Positions 10,095 through 21,608 of a stretch of DNA of 64,000 bases are shown here, piece by piece (positions within the stretch are counted from its first letter, which is position 1; each line of letters starts with the position of its first letter). This DNA is from Cyanodermella asteris (lineage: Eukaryota > Ascomycota > Lecanoromycetes > Ostropales > Stictidaceae). The position numbers and the translations under genes were made by a program. The notes below the pieces were generated by a model that saw only the letters and a program-made list of their open reading frames with translations, had not been told where the DNA came from and made no database searches. The stretch is from contig UYJD01000010.1 in the NCBI GenBank assembly GCA_900618795.1, forward strand, positions 262,653 through 326,652, written 5' to 3'.

Positions 10095-10493
10095 GAACAT
10101 ACTCTCTGCATACCTGAAGTTATTGCATCTGCACAGCGAAGTGAGCATGGTTTGGTGACCACACTGCTGAACTGGGTCAGGCAGGTCAGGAGCTTCAGAG
10201 CTGCATCTTTGAGGATTCTGAGCGTCACGAAGCCCACGAAGCGACGAACGAGGTTGGTCACCCATTCGTAGCATCATCCGGCTGCATATTGCGCATTAGC
10301 ATCTGGAGCCTAGGCAATATTAATCACGTTTGAACGCAATGCGATGCAATTGAAGTACTATCTGAGTTGCTATGCTTGCTGTTCGAAGTTACAGCGAACT
10401 GCCTGACGTAAGGAACGCGAACAGCGGGACGGCAGCACACATCTCGTTCTCCGCAAGAGAGCTGCTCCTGCGAGATAATCCCCTGCCAACGCC
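10095..10493. other. Intergenic region TMA20 / RIC1
   Basis: 399 bp between two co-oriented genes; nothing coding recognised. It presumably holds a terminator followed by the RIC1 promoter. Confidence 0.55.
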
Positions 10494-13400
10494 ATGTATT
10501 GGCCATTGGGAGCGCCCAAGGTCTTTGCGTCTGGAGTGAGCGATCCAGACGTGGCTAACACAGAGGAGGACACTGGAGATCTACCAGAGTCCAGTGAAGG
10601 AAGTTACCATTTACGCAGCCTTTGCGTGTCGCGTGGTGGCCAGCTCCTTGCTACGACCACTGCAACCACATTGAGCATCTGGCACACCTCCGTATGTCAA
10701 ACCCTACGTATTGTCTGCTGCCTCTGACTGATCACTAGCCAGTCGTCTTAGTCGCCTCAGCGATCCGCTCCAAGTCGTCCCTGGCTAGCTATGGCGAGAG
10801 CATCAATGTCCTCCTCCGACCCGATGCTGCACTCGCCGCAGTGCAGACTTCACAAGGGTACCTGATCACCTATAGCATCACATTCGAACCAAACTCTCGC
10901 GTCTTCCAACAAAAGAGACAGGATGGGCATCGTAGGAAGGACAGTAATGCGACGCAATTCAGCGTGGATGAGACAAAGGTCGGCCACAGAGAGATTCTTC
11001 TGCGCTTCCGCATGGTCATGAAGATTGATGCCGGCATACAATCTGTCCTCGCAATCGATGAGGAGTTGATCATCGCGACAAAAAAGCCTGCTGCTGTTCA
11101 ATGCATAAAATGGCTGGCAGAGGGCTCAGACTCGGATCCAAGTACGGAGGTTCTCCAACGCCTTCAGTGGATGAGCAAGAAGAGCACCGTCGTCGAGATG
11201 GTTCATGATCGGGCAATGAATCTCTACGTGTGGGTCACCGCTGATGGACGAGCGTACGCCGTCCAGAGAAACAATGTCTCAACGATGGAAGAAGACGCGC
11301 CCCTTTTCCGCGGATATGGATTTCATGTTCCCAACTCGCCAGACACTCAAGCTACGAAGGCCGCAGTCAATGCCAGGTTCTCGTTGATCGCAGTCGCCAC
11401 TCACAATGGAGAGATACATGTCTACGCAGTATTAAACTATGCTGGCAACATACCACTCTCTCACAAGCTCTCTCCGCCGGCGTCTTCGAGCACAACAGGG
11501 CGCATCACGTCAATTGCCTTCTCGCCCGACGGCTACTGTATCTTTGTTGGCTATGAACATGGCTGGGCTATGTGGAGCGTCTACGGTCGGCAGGGCGCGC
11601 ACACATTTCACAGCAACAGAGACATCTCGAACACGAACCGAGAGAGCTGGCTCCTGTCGATACAGAACGCTGTTTGGCTTGGTGGTGGAGCTGAACTTCT
11701 GTTGACATCACCGAACGACGAGCGCGTATGGATGCTCGAAATGGTCCGAAACGCGGTAATTGGGTGTCACAGTCCAGCAAACGTGGCTAGGACTGTGCTC
11801 TACACTAACAGTTCCCTTATGCTCTGCAGCCGGGATGAGGCTTCGGAGGATACATCTGTCGCACCAAATTCCTCGCGATGGGAACAGATCCAAATGCCGA
11901 CCCCCTACCTCAACAATCAGAGACCGATCAGATCAACAATAATATCGTCAGATGGTAAATACCTTGCTATTGCAGGGAAACGAGGATTGGCGCATTACAG
12001 CGTTCAGAGTGGTCGATGGAAGACTTTCGATGATCCTGGCTCGGAAAATGCCTTTGTTGTTCGTGGAGGTATGTGTTGGTACCAACATATTTTGATCGCC
12101 GCAGTCGAGATGGCCGATCACGACGAAATTCGACTTTACTCGAGAGAGACAAACCTAACGAGCAGCTCCGCAGTCGATGTCATCCGGATGAACTCGGCTG
12201 TCGTGACCATGACGCTGACCGGCGAGGATTCGCTTCTTGTTTACACCTATGAGAACTTACTCTATCACTTCATCATACAGGCGACCGACAAGGAAATTAC
12301 ATTGCAAGAACTAGGCCACATTGGAGTTCATGGCATCGTGCGCTCTCCTTCTCGGGTACGAGCGGTGACCTGGATCATACCCGACTTACAACTCTTGGAT
12401 GGCGATCCTACAGACGATGTCCACCAAGCGTCTATACTGATCTTAGTAGATGCAAAACTTGTGCTCCTACAACCGATGAAGGACGGATCTCGAAGTCTCA
12501 GATACGACATGAAAATGATAGCGACGGATGTCGAATACTACAGCTTGACCCGAGATCATACCCCATTGAGCTCACGGGTGACACCACAAACGCCCAATAC
12601 TGGCAGACAGCATGTTGATAACAACTTCATGGCTGCTGGGCTAGAAGATTCACTGTGGTACTTTGACGGACGACGGATGCACTGCTGGCCGGATGTCCAG
12701 GACCTTGTGAACGCTGCCAAGATGCCCGAAAGCAAGGACTTGCCACGGCCAGTCCCTATTAGCACCGACTTCTATCCTACCAGCGTAGCGCTAGACAGCG
12801 GGACCTTCCTTGGCGTGGAGCCTGACGTCGTTCAGCGTCGGGACGTCAATTTTGCGCTGAATCGCTTTTCTACGAGGGTGAGTTTATAGTTTTGGGCGAC
12901 CTGGCAGGCTCATTCACTGACTTCATTCAGTCGCAACTGTTCATACCGTCCTTGCTACGACACTATCTGGCAGATAATGACGCTTCTTCTGCGTTAAGTC
13001 TATCTCACCACTTTAAGGATCTACCATATTTTCCCCATGCTTTGGAGGTCCTCCTGCATAATGTTCTTGATGACGAAGTTGATGCTCCGGCCGCCGGTAT
13101 CGACCGACCTCTGCTTCCTTCAGTGCTATCATTCCTCGCATCTTTCCCATCGTATCTCGATATCGTTGTTCAGTGCACCCGGAAGACCGAAGTCCGATCT
13201 TGGCGCACACTTTTCAAATACTTGCCAGCACCCAGCGACCTGTTTGAAGAGGCAATCGACAAGGGCCTGCTAAAAACTGCCAGTGGGTATCTGTTGGTTA
13301 TGCATACCCTCGAAGAAGGTTCCGGTAGCATGGAGCAGTGTGTCAAGCTTCTGCAACTAGCTAGTGCTCGTGATGACTGGGAGCTTTGCAGCGAGCTAGC

Positions 13401-13671
13401 TCGATTTTTGATGGCTATGGACGAGTCAGGCGAGACGCTGAGACAATCTTTGGGACGCCTGGAACTTAAACCGCCAGAAGTGAACGGCCAGAATGGCAAC
13501 GGGGTTATGAAGCTGGGTACACCGGCCCAGCGGCGGTTTGCCCAAAGTCCACAGCAGTCGGATCAGGAAATGTCGAGTCAAGCCAGTATGAGCTCGTTGG
13601 GCTCAGGCCTGGATCCTCTCAGTCGAGATGAGAGTGATTATTTCTTCCACAAAAATCGCCAAGATCTATGA
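10494..13671 (+). CDS. RIC1: Ric1, subunit of the Ric1-Rgp1 GEF for Ypt6/Rab6 (3 exons)
   Basis: Golgi guanine-nucleotide exchange factor subunit for the Rab6-type GTPase Ypt6, needed for endosome-to-Golgi retrieval. Exons are 10494-10691, 10739-12877 and 12931-13671, giving 1025 residues (yeast Ric1 is similar). It starts MYWPLGAPKVFA, the family's typical N-terminus. The first ~650 residues form a WD40-like beta-propeller (for example LLRPDAALAAVQTSQGYLITY near residue 95, and ITSIAFSPDGYCIFVGYEHGWAMWS). After the second intron comes the conserved RIC1 helical domain, beginning QLFIPSLLRHYLA and continuing HALEVLLHNVLDDEVD. The tail is Ser/Gln-rich. Both introns are 47-53 nt with GTATGT and GTGAGT donors, and phase 0 is kept throughout. 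Confidence 0.94.
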
Positions 13672-14568
13672 ACGGAGCCTTCGAGGAGGAGTTTCTGGAT
13701 GTACTCCTATCAGCTTCCCTGAATCAGGTGATGTGGGCGAGATCTGCCGCCAAATACAGCTCTACACCAGAGAATCCATCCTCCTTCGAGCTTGTGCCAA
13801 CGGTCTCGGGCCTTGTTTGGATAGTAAAGGCTTCTCGCCCCGGCCTTGCCATGCTTGGAACCACGGCAGGCTGCTTTGGAGCCAGCCAAGCTGCAGGGTA
13901 GGCTTGTCTCCCAGGCGCAGTCACAAGCTTGAGATTATCCCTTGTGGCGTATGCGCCAGTGTTGTGTCCAAACTCCAGGCGATGAAGCTGTACAGGATGC
14001 GCAAAAGACGTGGTGATAGTCGTCATCATGACAAAGATCTTTGACCAGGCTTGCAGGATCATTTTGTTTCAGTTTGGGGGCCACGAAAATAAGTCAGGTG
14101 GTGGAAAAGATTCTGGTCATTGCGAGCACAGAGAGCTTACCGCTACATCGCGCGCACGAAAAGATATAGCTATAAATTGATCATGCGCACTCACCCGGAA
14201 ACGTCTGACGACTTGAATTTGTCATCGTAGCTCTTTGATAAGTAGCAGTAAATTTCTTTCAGAAGCGCGTTCATTGTCTTTGCGTGCACAGCTTCGAGAG
14301 CGGCGAGGCCAGCTGTGGCTGTGCAGCATGTGCAAAAGCCGGTCCCGCCAAAACAGTGCAGCTTGTTGGACCCTGCAGCGCCACGGCTCTCCTGTAGCAT
14401 ACAAACAGCCTCCTTGTCCACGACGTTTGAAGGAACCGAAAATCGAACCACCATTCGCCCGAATTGATTCCCTTTGGCATTCACGGCTTGGCTTGTTGAC
14501 CGCTCTATCGGCTTAAAGCTTCGCTCACACGCATTGCGCCTGGGCCCCCAGAAGCGGGGCACGCGAAG
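13672..14568. other. Intergenic region RIC1 / CKB (0.9 kb)
   Basis: Two minus-strand open frames occur (about 13724-14062 and 14191-14562). Neither resembles a protein I recognise. The second would start only a few bases from the CKB start codon, and a GTGAGT sits just before its stop. They could be exons of an unknown minus-strand gene or chance frames; support is too thin for a gene call. Confidence 0.4.
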
Positions 14569-15705
14569 ATGGACGATTTTGAAAGCGAGTCGGATAGCTA
14601 CACGAGCTACTGGCGCGACTGGGTGCGTGTTTTGATTTGTTTATGAAACTGTGAACTTGATGCATGTTGGTATACGACTCGGACAGTTCGATCGATGATG
14701 TTGAGAGCTGCCTTGGGACCGGAGTAGCGCGACCGTTGGGTGCACGTCAAGTCGTTCTACCTGGATGATACCAGGCGCCGCTACTCCCAGACGACTCAAG
14801 GCGTTTATCCTTGGGGGGCTCATCTTAACTTTTACTTCGCTCAAATGTATTAAAAGAAACACTGTAGCATTGACACGGACCAGAATGCCAGTTTCAAGCC
14901 GGAAGAGGACCAGACGTTGGCTTTATTCACACATCAGTTCAGTGAGACAATGCTGACCTAATTTGAAGTTCATCACCTCCAAGGGCAATGAATACTTTTG
15001 CGAGATCGATGAAGACTACCTGACGGACCGATTCAACCTCACCGGACTGAACGGCGAAATTGAGCATTACCAGTACGCGCTCGACCTCGTCACGGACGTG
15101 TTTGACACAGACTGCGACGACGATGTACGGGATCAGATAGAAGCATCAGCCAGGAAGCTGTACGGCCTCGTTCATGCCAGATATATTACGACTACAAGGG
15201 GTCTTCAGAAAATGGTAAGTCACCCACCTTGAGCACTGAGATCCTATCACTGACTCGGGCGCAGCTCGAAAAGTTTAAGAAAGGCGATTTCGGCCGTTGT
15301 CCCCGCGTAATGTGCAACGGAACACACATGCTCCCTACGGGGCTCGCCGACAACTACGGCGTCCAAAAGGTCAAGCTCTACTGCGCCTCCTGCGAAGACA
15401 TCTACAGTCCGAAATCATCCAAACACTCCTTTATCGACGGCGCCTATTTCGGCACTACCTTCGCCAACATGCTGTTTCAGGTCTATCCGGCCTTCCTGCC
15501 GCAGAAGTCGATTGCACGGTACGAGCCGCGGGTGTTCGGGTTCAAGATGCACGCGTCGGCGGCATTGCAGCGGTGGCAGGATGTGAAGAGGAGGGATCTG
15601 GTGGACAGGCTGAGGGACATTGGTGAGCCGAATCCGTTTGTGGATGATGAGGAGAATGATGAGGGGATGGATTTGGAGGAGGTCGATGAGGCGCAGGAGC
15701 TTTGA
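14569..15705 (+). CDS. CKB1: Casein kinase 2 regulatory (beta) subunit (3 exons)
   Basis: Regulatory subunit of the CK2 holoenzyme, which dimerises through a zinc-binding region and modulates the catalytic alpha subunits. Exons are 14569-14622, 14969-15214 and 15265-15705, giving 246 residues. The first exon encodes MDDFESESDSYTSYWRDW, the usual ascomycete N-terminus. Exon 2 carries the signature GNEYFCEIDEDYLTDRFNLTGL and GLVHARYITT. Exon 3 has the zinc ligands as CPRVMC (CX4C) and CASC (CX2C), then YSPKSSKHSFIDGAYFGTTF. The tail (about the last 35 residues) is strongly acidic. Intron 1 is 346 nt, far longer than the usual ~50 nt in this window; it ends with a TGCTGACCTAA branch site close to the AAG acceptor. 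Intron 2 is 50 nt. Confidence 0.94.
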
Positions 15706-16536
15706 TGGGGGACCTCTTGACGAGGACTTGAGGCTAAGGTTTAAGATACCCATGATGAATGACCGGTCATGATGCAATGCAGGTATTGCCATGGAAATTG
15801 CTCTGAGCTTGCTGCGAGTCCCGAGAACTTAGCTACAGAGGAAGTATTCCGTTCACCTGTCGTTGCCAAGCTCCTGTAGTCTTTCCTGTACCGTCCGGAA
15901 CAGGCCTGGTCAGAGCAGTAGCTCCAGTTGGAGTGTTTGTACGTAGCGCCCGAATAGAATGCAGGAATGTCGAAGATGGACCGGTGGCCTGCTTATCTAA
16001 GCACAAGAACTTGAAGTAAAAAGCCTTTGTTGGTTCGGGTAGGAGACTCCTTCACACCTTGCTTACGCCTGGCCCGTAAGGCGGGTGGAAAGAAGTCTCT
16101 GCCGGCGTGCTACTCAAGTGGGTGCTTGGCTTGGTACTTGGCTGGGTACTTGGCTCGGTACTTGGCTGGGTATTTCAGTACGAAATTAGCTAAGATATTA
16201 GCTATACATCTAGCTAGTTAGAACGGAACACCGGCGGCGACTTCACTCCTCCCTCCTTACCTGGGGGAGGAGTCGCTCCCGTGGACGTTCTTCCGGCCAC
16301 TCCACGGGCGACACATACTCGCATCGAGACTTTGTTGAAAACACCCTCGTCTTGAGTTTTGAATGCATGTTCTAGCCTACCTCGGCGCAACTGAACCAGA
16401 AATGTCGGTGGTAGCCTTCCGAGTGCAGCCTGAGCGGGCCAGGTCAAGATCCACTTAAACTGCACTTTCGCCACAACCGGCCGACCCTGCGATTCACACT
16501 GGCGATTATGATTGGACTTGTGCCCACCATCTGATC
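15706..16536. other. Intergenic region CKB / F-box gene, with tandem repeat
   Basis: 831 bp. Apart from a four-copy 12-bp array at 16125-16172 and the AT-rich TAGCTA-rich stretch right after it, no feature is visible. Composition changes abruptly here, from ordinary sequence to repeats and back. Confidence 0.5.
16125..16172 (+). repeat. Short tandem repeat, 4 x 12 bp (CTTGGCTGGGTA)
   Basis: Four contiguous 12-bp units run 16125-16136, 16137-16148, 16149-16160 and 16161-16172, differing only at one position of the GGCTxGG core. A decayed unit precedes them, and an AT-rich tract repeating TAGCTA follows to about 16219. Minisatellite-like; the boundary to unique sequence is sharp. Confidence 0.8.
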
Positions 16537-18910
16537 ATGGGCGGCTGGGATAAGTACTGTTCTCTTTGCGGAGCACTGCTTCACTTTCGCCACGGTCGAC
16601 GTGGCTGCCGGAACCCGACGCGCTACGAATGGATGAATCACTTTCAGGTAATCGGCAATAGCGCGTGGGAAGGTGAGTACACAATGGCTCCGCAGACGCC
16701 CAGGGCAGGCAAGTGCTCCGACGACGAAATGCGCGATGAGCCATCGGAGCAGTTTCTCACAATTTCCCGGCATAGCCTCCATGCAGCAATGGCAATGTCA
16801 TGATACCTATCGCTGACACACTCGTCCCTAAGGCTTCGATCAGACTTTCCTTTCCGGACCATGCACGGATGATCTCGACGGGATGGTATGTTGTACGGCT
16901 GGCGACGGCGCCGCGATTCGCAACCATATGGAATGGCAGGACGACGTCCTGAACTGCGGTGTATACGACAGCATGGATTCCGGTGACTATCCTGTTGTCT
17001 TTCCCTTTCACTATTCTTGCTACCACATCCTCTATAAAGCCATCGAGCACCTTGATACAAACACCACGACCGGCGGAACGAGGCCTATCCAGCCTTCGCC
17101 ATACTTGAGGGCCGACATTCTTTATGATGCCATGAGCCGATTGTGGCTTGCGGAGTCATCGACCTACCTTGGAACTGATGTGGCTCTTCTTTCCGATTAT
17201 GGAGAACTCGCCACGGAGCGTCAGGTAAGCGAAGCTCTACTGTATGCGGTGTTGCGGGATACACGAATCACCTTACCTTCTGGTTGGGTTTTGATTCCAC
17301 TTATTGATTGTGACAATCGGACTGATGCGTTGGGTGCAAGTACGCGTGGTACATGATTCAGGAAGCACCTTTCCTGCAGGACCCGGTCCGAATACCAGAG
17401 ATATACTCTTTCATAGCTGCGCTACCACGATTAGATGAGACGAATAACCGTCATCAATACATCAAAGAAACGCCTCTAGCGAAGCTACCCGTGGAAGTCC
17501 GCTGCCTCGTCGTTGATCATTTACCGCGTCAGGATTTACCAAATATGGTTGCAAGCGGCTTGTTCGGTTCCAGCATCCCCAATTGGTGGTGGCACAAGCG
17601 GACAAGCAGAGACATGCCGTGGCTTTGGGAGCTTCACGATAGCGGTCCAAAGCACCAGGATATTGATTGGATGCGATTGTACAAGCATGTTGAAGACAGT
17701 GCTCTTGTACAGCAGCCGAAGAAATACCAAGCAGAAGTGGGCGAACGTGCAAGTTGTCTCGAGGAGCGTGAGGCCGAGTGGCAGCAAGAGCAACCTTTCG
17801 CGCCGATCACATCAATGGCTCGCATGATCTGGATGCTTTCCTGTCAAATGAACGCTCGAAGCACACAGCTATCAGCACGCTCAACGATACCGCCAGTCAC
17901 GCCCATGATTACAAGCTTGGCAATGATGGCCCGGCTGCCGAAGGCGCAAGTATTCCTTCAGACTTACCAGGAATAGCAAACAGGCGCAGGATCTGGAATA
18001 TATGTTATACACAGCTGGCCCCAATTTACATCTTTGGAGACAGAACAGCACATCGATCCCTGTACAAAATTTCGCCGAAGGACAGCTCTCAGGTGGAAAT
18101 GCCAGATGAATTGATGGCCGGCAACCCTCTATCGATTAAACGCCGCGGCGAAATACTATTCGTCAAAGATACGCACGGTATGGAGCTCAAGAAGGCATAC
18201 GCAAAGTGCATGTTCCACACGTCAAAGGGCACGGATGCTGCGACCTCCGAGTTCTGGCCGTTGCGATGTATCGGCATATGGATGCTGCCTGATTTCAAGA
18301 ACCTCGAAGTTGTTGGTGACCTGGAAGCTGGGCTGACAGGCGAATTCTCATCCTCTCAGATGGGATGGGGCATCTGCGGAGAGGAGCTTCGCGCTGACCT
18401 CTTAGACCTCAGAGGATTTGAACTCAAAGTCCTTCGTCCTTCGGATGATGATCAAGCCGTTGGTGGTATTTGCAATCTGAAGCCACTCTTTTTCTCGAAA
18501 AGAGAGCTACCTTGGTTTAGCGATAGGAGACAGCCAGATGCAGCCCGCACCGTGGTGCTGACTGCAGAAAGTCACTCATGTGTAGCTGGCCTCACTTGGG
18601 AGCAGACTGACAGGGGCGAGAAGGTAAGCACTCCCGACGCAATTCACTGCTTTTCTTGCAATCAAAAATTTCGCAGCTTGACGAGAGAACGAGAGTTGAC
18701 TTGATTACAGGACTCGAGACTGACGAGACTCGGACTGATAACAATACCGAGACCACGATGACAGGAGCCACCAATACATCTGAACAAGTGCGGTTCGACA
18801 GGCAAGGGAGCTCATCAACATCGAAGGTTATATTTCCCAAATTACAAGGCGACATCAGCACATACGAGCGGCCGGTTATATCACGTCGCGGATGTGAGTG
18901 GCTCATCTGA
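16537..18910 (+). CDS. F-box protein of a fungal-specific family (5 exons, one boundary uncertain)
   Basis: Probable substrate adaptor of an SCF ubiquitin ligase. The model is 16537-16672, 16833-17224, 17362-17746, 17971-18623 and 18677-18910, about 599 residues. The N-terminal ~175 residues contain the CxxC start (YCSLCGALL) and the VVFPFHYSCYHIL stretch seen in many fungal F-box proteins. The F-box itself is TPLAKLPVEVRCLVVDHLPR followed by DLPNMVASG (about residue 210). The remainder (ANRRRIWNICYTQLAP onward) belongs to the same family's C-terminal module. Introns 1, 2 and 4 have clean GTGAGT or GTAAGC donors and consistent phase. The exon 3/exon 4 junction (intron 17747-17970) is my best phase-consistent choice, not certain. 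Substrate unknown; such genes are numerous and fast-evolving in Pezizomycotina. Confidence 0.75.
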
Positions 18911-19453
18911 GCGCTCGTTGTGGCCTCGCACGCTGGCTTTCAAGTCCACAATACACATTGAGCAACAGGCAAGTCGAGGTCTCTTGCAGTAGCCTGTGAG
19001 CACATTTACCTACTCAGAGTCTAGCTGCACTCCTTTTGGGGAGCTAGTGGCAGGAATGGCGAAACACCGTGTAGTATATTGTCCATTCAATTAGCAATTG
19101 TGTCCTTTGAGGCGGAGTGAATGACTTTAGACCTCATGACCGAACATTGAGCTTGTAAACTCGTCGTTACGATGCCTGCATGTCAGACTGTTGTCTGCGC
19201 CCTGCTCGTTGGCTTGTCGAATATAGTTGGGTCTCGGTCCTCAGCCAGAAGCGATCATGGCACTCACGTGATTTGTGGCTTGGCGTCTGGCCAAACATGC
19301 TGATACATCGTCTTTCGATAATCTGTAATTCACCACAACCACTTCTATTCGATCTTCAAACCAACTTCCCGTGGAGGACCCCCTTGATCGTCCTTCCAGG
19401 ATCGCTAGAGCCTGATCAAGCACAAGGTATTTTTGCCTCTTTCACCAGCCACC
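18911..19453. other. Intergenic region F-box gene / PRP31
   Basis: 543 bp; nothing coding recognised. A pyrimidine-rich leader (about 19320-19450) precedes the PRP31 start. Confidence 0.5.
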
Positions 19454-21127
19454 ATGACTTCGGCAGCTGAAGATTTAGCACTCGACTTTCTCGACGACGA
19501 AGAGGTCGATGAGCAAGAAGAAAATGAAACACCACAGCAAGATGACGACGATGAGATGCGAGACGAGGAAGCCGAAGCTCAAGCTGCGGCGGCTCAGAAG
19601 CAGGCACAGTCTGTTCCATCCAAGCTGAAAGATTCCGATCTCACGGCCGTACTCGACGAGATCGCCAACCACACCACCTCGAATAATAACGATGCCGAGT
19701 TCGACTTGTTAGCGAAGGCCAACAACTATTCCACCATCGTCGACAACGAAATGGCCGCCCTTCACACCACGATCAGGAATTATTACTCGATACGATTCCC
19801 TGAGCTTGAGACCATGATCCAGAATCCACTACAGTATGCCAAGGCAGTTGCTGCCATCGGAAACGGCCCACTGGACAAGATTCGAGAGAACTCCGAGCTG
19901 AAAAGTATCATGAACGGCTCATTGCTCATGGGTGTAGCCATCACCGCCACACAGACTACCGGCCGGGAGATGAGCTCTTCGGAACTACAGAGGGTCAAAG
20001 ACGCATGCGAACGAGCATTCAGTCTAGAACGCGCCAAGAAAATCCTTATTGAATACGTTGAGACTTGCATGGATCGCTTCGCACCGAATCTTACAGCAAT
20101 CGTGGGGTCGTTGACCGCTGCGCAGCTCATCAATGCTGCTGGTGGCCTTTCCCAGCTCGCAATCCGACCTCATTGCAATCTCCCAGCACTTGGCGTCACG
20201 AAGTCATTACAAGCCGGTCTTGCAACAAACGTCAACTTTCGCCAGCAGGGGTTCCTCTATGATACTGACATCGTTCGTGAGGTACCGCCAGATCTTCGCA
20301 GACAGGCTCTTCGCATCTTGTCTGGCAAGGTCACCTTGGCGGCTCGCGTCGATGCCAGCCGAGAATCACCAGACGGAAGTATTGGCGAGAGGTTCAGGGA
20401 CGAAGTGGAAAGGCGGATAGACAAGCTCAAAGAGCCACCACCCAACAACGGACCTAAGGCGCTGCCAGCACCCGACGACAAGCTCAGCCGAAAACGTGGT
20501 GGACGCCGGGCACGGAAGGCCAAAGAGGCAACCGCAACTACGGAGCTTAGCCAGATGAGAAACCGCATGGCTTTCGGCAAGGAGGAAGCAGAGGTTGGCT
20601 ATGGGACTGGCGACGGGTCAGCCGGCATGGGCATGATCGGTCAATCGAGCGACGGCAAGATCAGAGCTACACAGATTGACCAGCGGACGAAGGCAAAGTT
20701 GGGCAAGAAGAACCCTGGCTGGGGAACTTCTACACCGGCTGGAGGCAGCAGCGGTATGGCTTCGAGTTTACGCGGATTTGGGCAGGGTGCAGGCCTCGGC
20801 AATGCCAGTGTTCTGCGCTCTCACGGACTGAAGAGCGGATATGGTGCTGGAGGCGCTTCCGGCACAGCCAGTAGCATCGCTTTCACACCTGTTCAGGGGC
20901 TCGAACTGGTGGATCCAAAGGCCCAGGCGGAGCTTAAAAGAAAACGAGCAGCCGAGGACGACAGGTACTTCAAGTCAGGTGCTTTCACTCAAGTTGGCAA
21001 TGGAGGCTCTAGCGCGGCGCTTGGTGGAGGGACAGGCAAGGCAGATGGCGGCTTCAAGGTGCCGTCGCTCCCGGCAAGAGCTGCAAACGGAGGCATGGGT
21101 CCGCCGCCGGCTAAGAAGCAGGCGTGA
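19454..21127 (+). CDS. PRP31: Prp31, U4/U6-U5 tri-snRNP splicing factor
   Basis: Binds the U4 snRNA-15.5K complex and bridges U4/U6 to U5 in the spliceosome. Single exon of 557 residues, with ATG at 19454 in an ACCATGA context. An acidic N-terminus (residues 1-55) is followed by the NOSIC/coiled-coil part (YYSIRFPELETMIQNP) and the Nop domain (GGLSQLAIRPHCNLPALG, then PPDLRRQALRILSGKVTLAARVD). Next comes the basic Prp31 C-terminal domain with KRGGRRARKAKE, RMAFGKEEAEVGYG and FTPVQGLELVDP. Length is slightly over the human protein (499). Gly/Ser-rich linkers near the end are typical for filamentous fungi. No unusual residues were seen. Confidence 0.96.
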   Translation: MTSAAEDLALDFLDDEEVDEQEENETPQQDDDDEMRDEEAEAQAAAAQKQAQSVPSKLKDSDLTAVLDEIANHTTSNNNDAEFDLLAKANNYSTIVDNEMAALHTTIRNYYSIRFPELETMIQNPLQYAKAVAAIGNGPLDKIRENSELKSIMNGSLLMGVAITATQTTGREMSSSELQRVKDACERAFSLERAKKILIEYVETCMDRFAPNLTAIVGSLTAAQLINAAGGLSQLAIRPHCNLPALGVTKSLQAGLATNVNFRQQGFLYDTDIVREVPPDLRRQALRILSGKVTLAARVDASRESPDGSIGERFRDEVERRIDKLKEPPPNNGPKALPAPDDKLSRKRGGRRARKAKEATATTELSQMRNRMAFGKEEAEVGYGTGDGSAGMGMIGQSSDGKIRATQIDQRTKAKLGKKNPGWGTSTPAGGSSGMASSLRGFGQGAGLGNASVLRSHGLKSGYGAGGASGTASSIAFTPVQGLELVDPKAQAELKRKRAAEDDRYFKSGAFTQVGNGGSSAALGGGTGKADGGFKVPSLPARAANGGMGPPPAKKQA

Positions 21128-21608
21128 AAGTGAATGGAGTAACATGTTGTATCTGCTGTAATGACTACCTCATTGGGCCGTGTGGCAGTGGAGCCGCCGT
21201 TACGGCTTTTATTCTCTCCCCCAAAGATCAGAATCTTTGCTCCGAGAGGTGACTAGAGGAAACACGCTCCATGAGCCGGCCTATTGTTCGCAGCTGTATT
21301 CCGCGCCTCAGAAGCACGGGATGGTCGATGAAATCCAGCGATGCTGTGTGGCTGGAACCGAATTTTACGTGGTTTAGGAAGAAGACCCCAGGGCTCGCCG
21401 TGGCTCACGCAATCTTTGGCGTTCTCCTATTGTTCTAATATACATTGCCATTCGATCAACGAGGTAGCAGGGTCATCATGCATGAATTTCAATCTCTTCT
21501 AACCATGCAAAAGAGCTCCAACGCCTACACTGTATCTATGTTGATGCCAGTGCCAACGCCAGATCTGATTGAAATTACGAGGAAATGACATCGTGAAGAT
21601 GTCCATGG
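21128..21608. other. Convergent intergenic region PRP31 / membrane-protein gene
   Basis: 481 bp between two converging stops; no gene recognised. Confidence 0.5.

Noticed and set aside
13724-14062. 112-codon minus-strand frame
   Set aside because: No homology or domain recognised. It may be an exon of an unknown gene, but support is too weak for a call.
14191-14562. 123-codon minus-strand frame with a Cys/Gly segment
   Set aside because: It would start a few bases from the CKB start codon, resembles nothing I know, and has no clear second exon.
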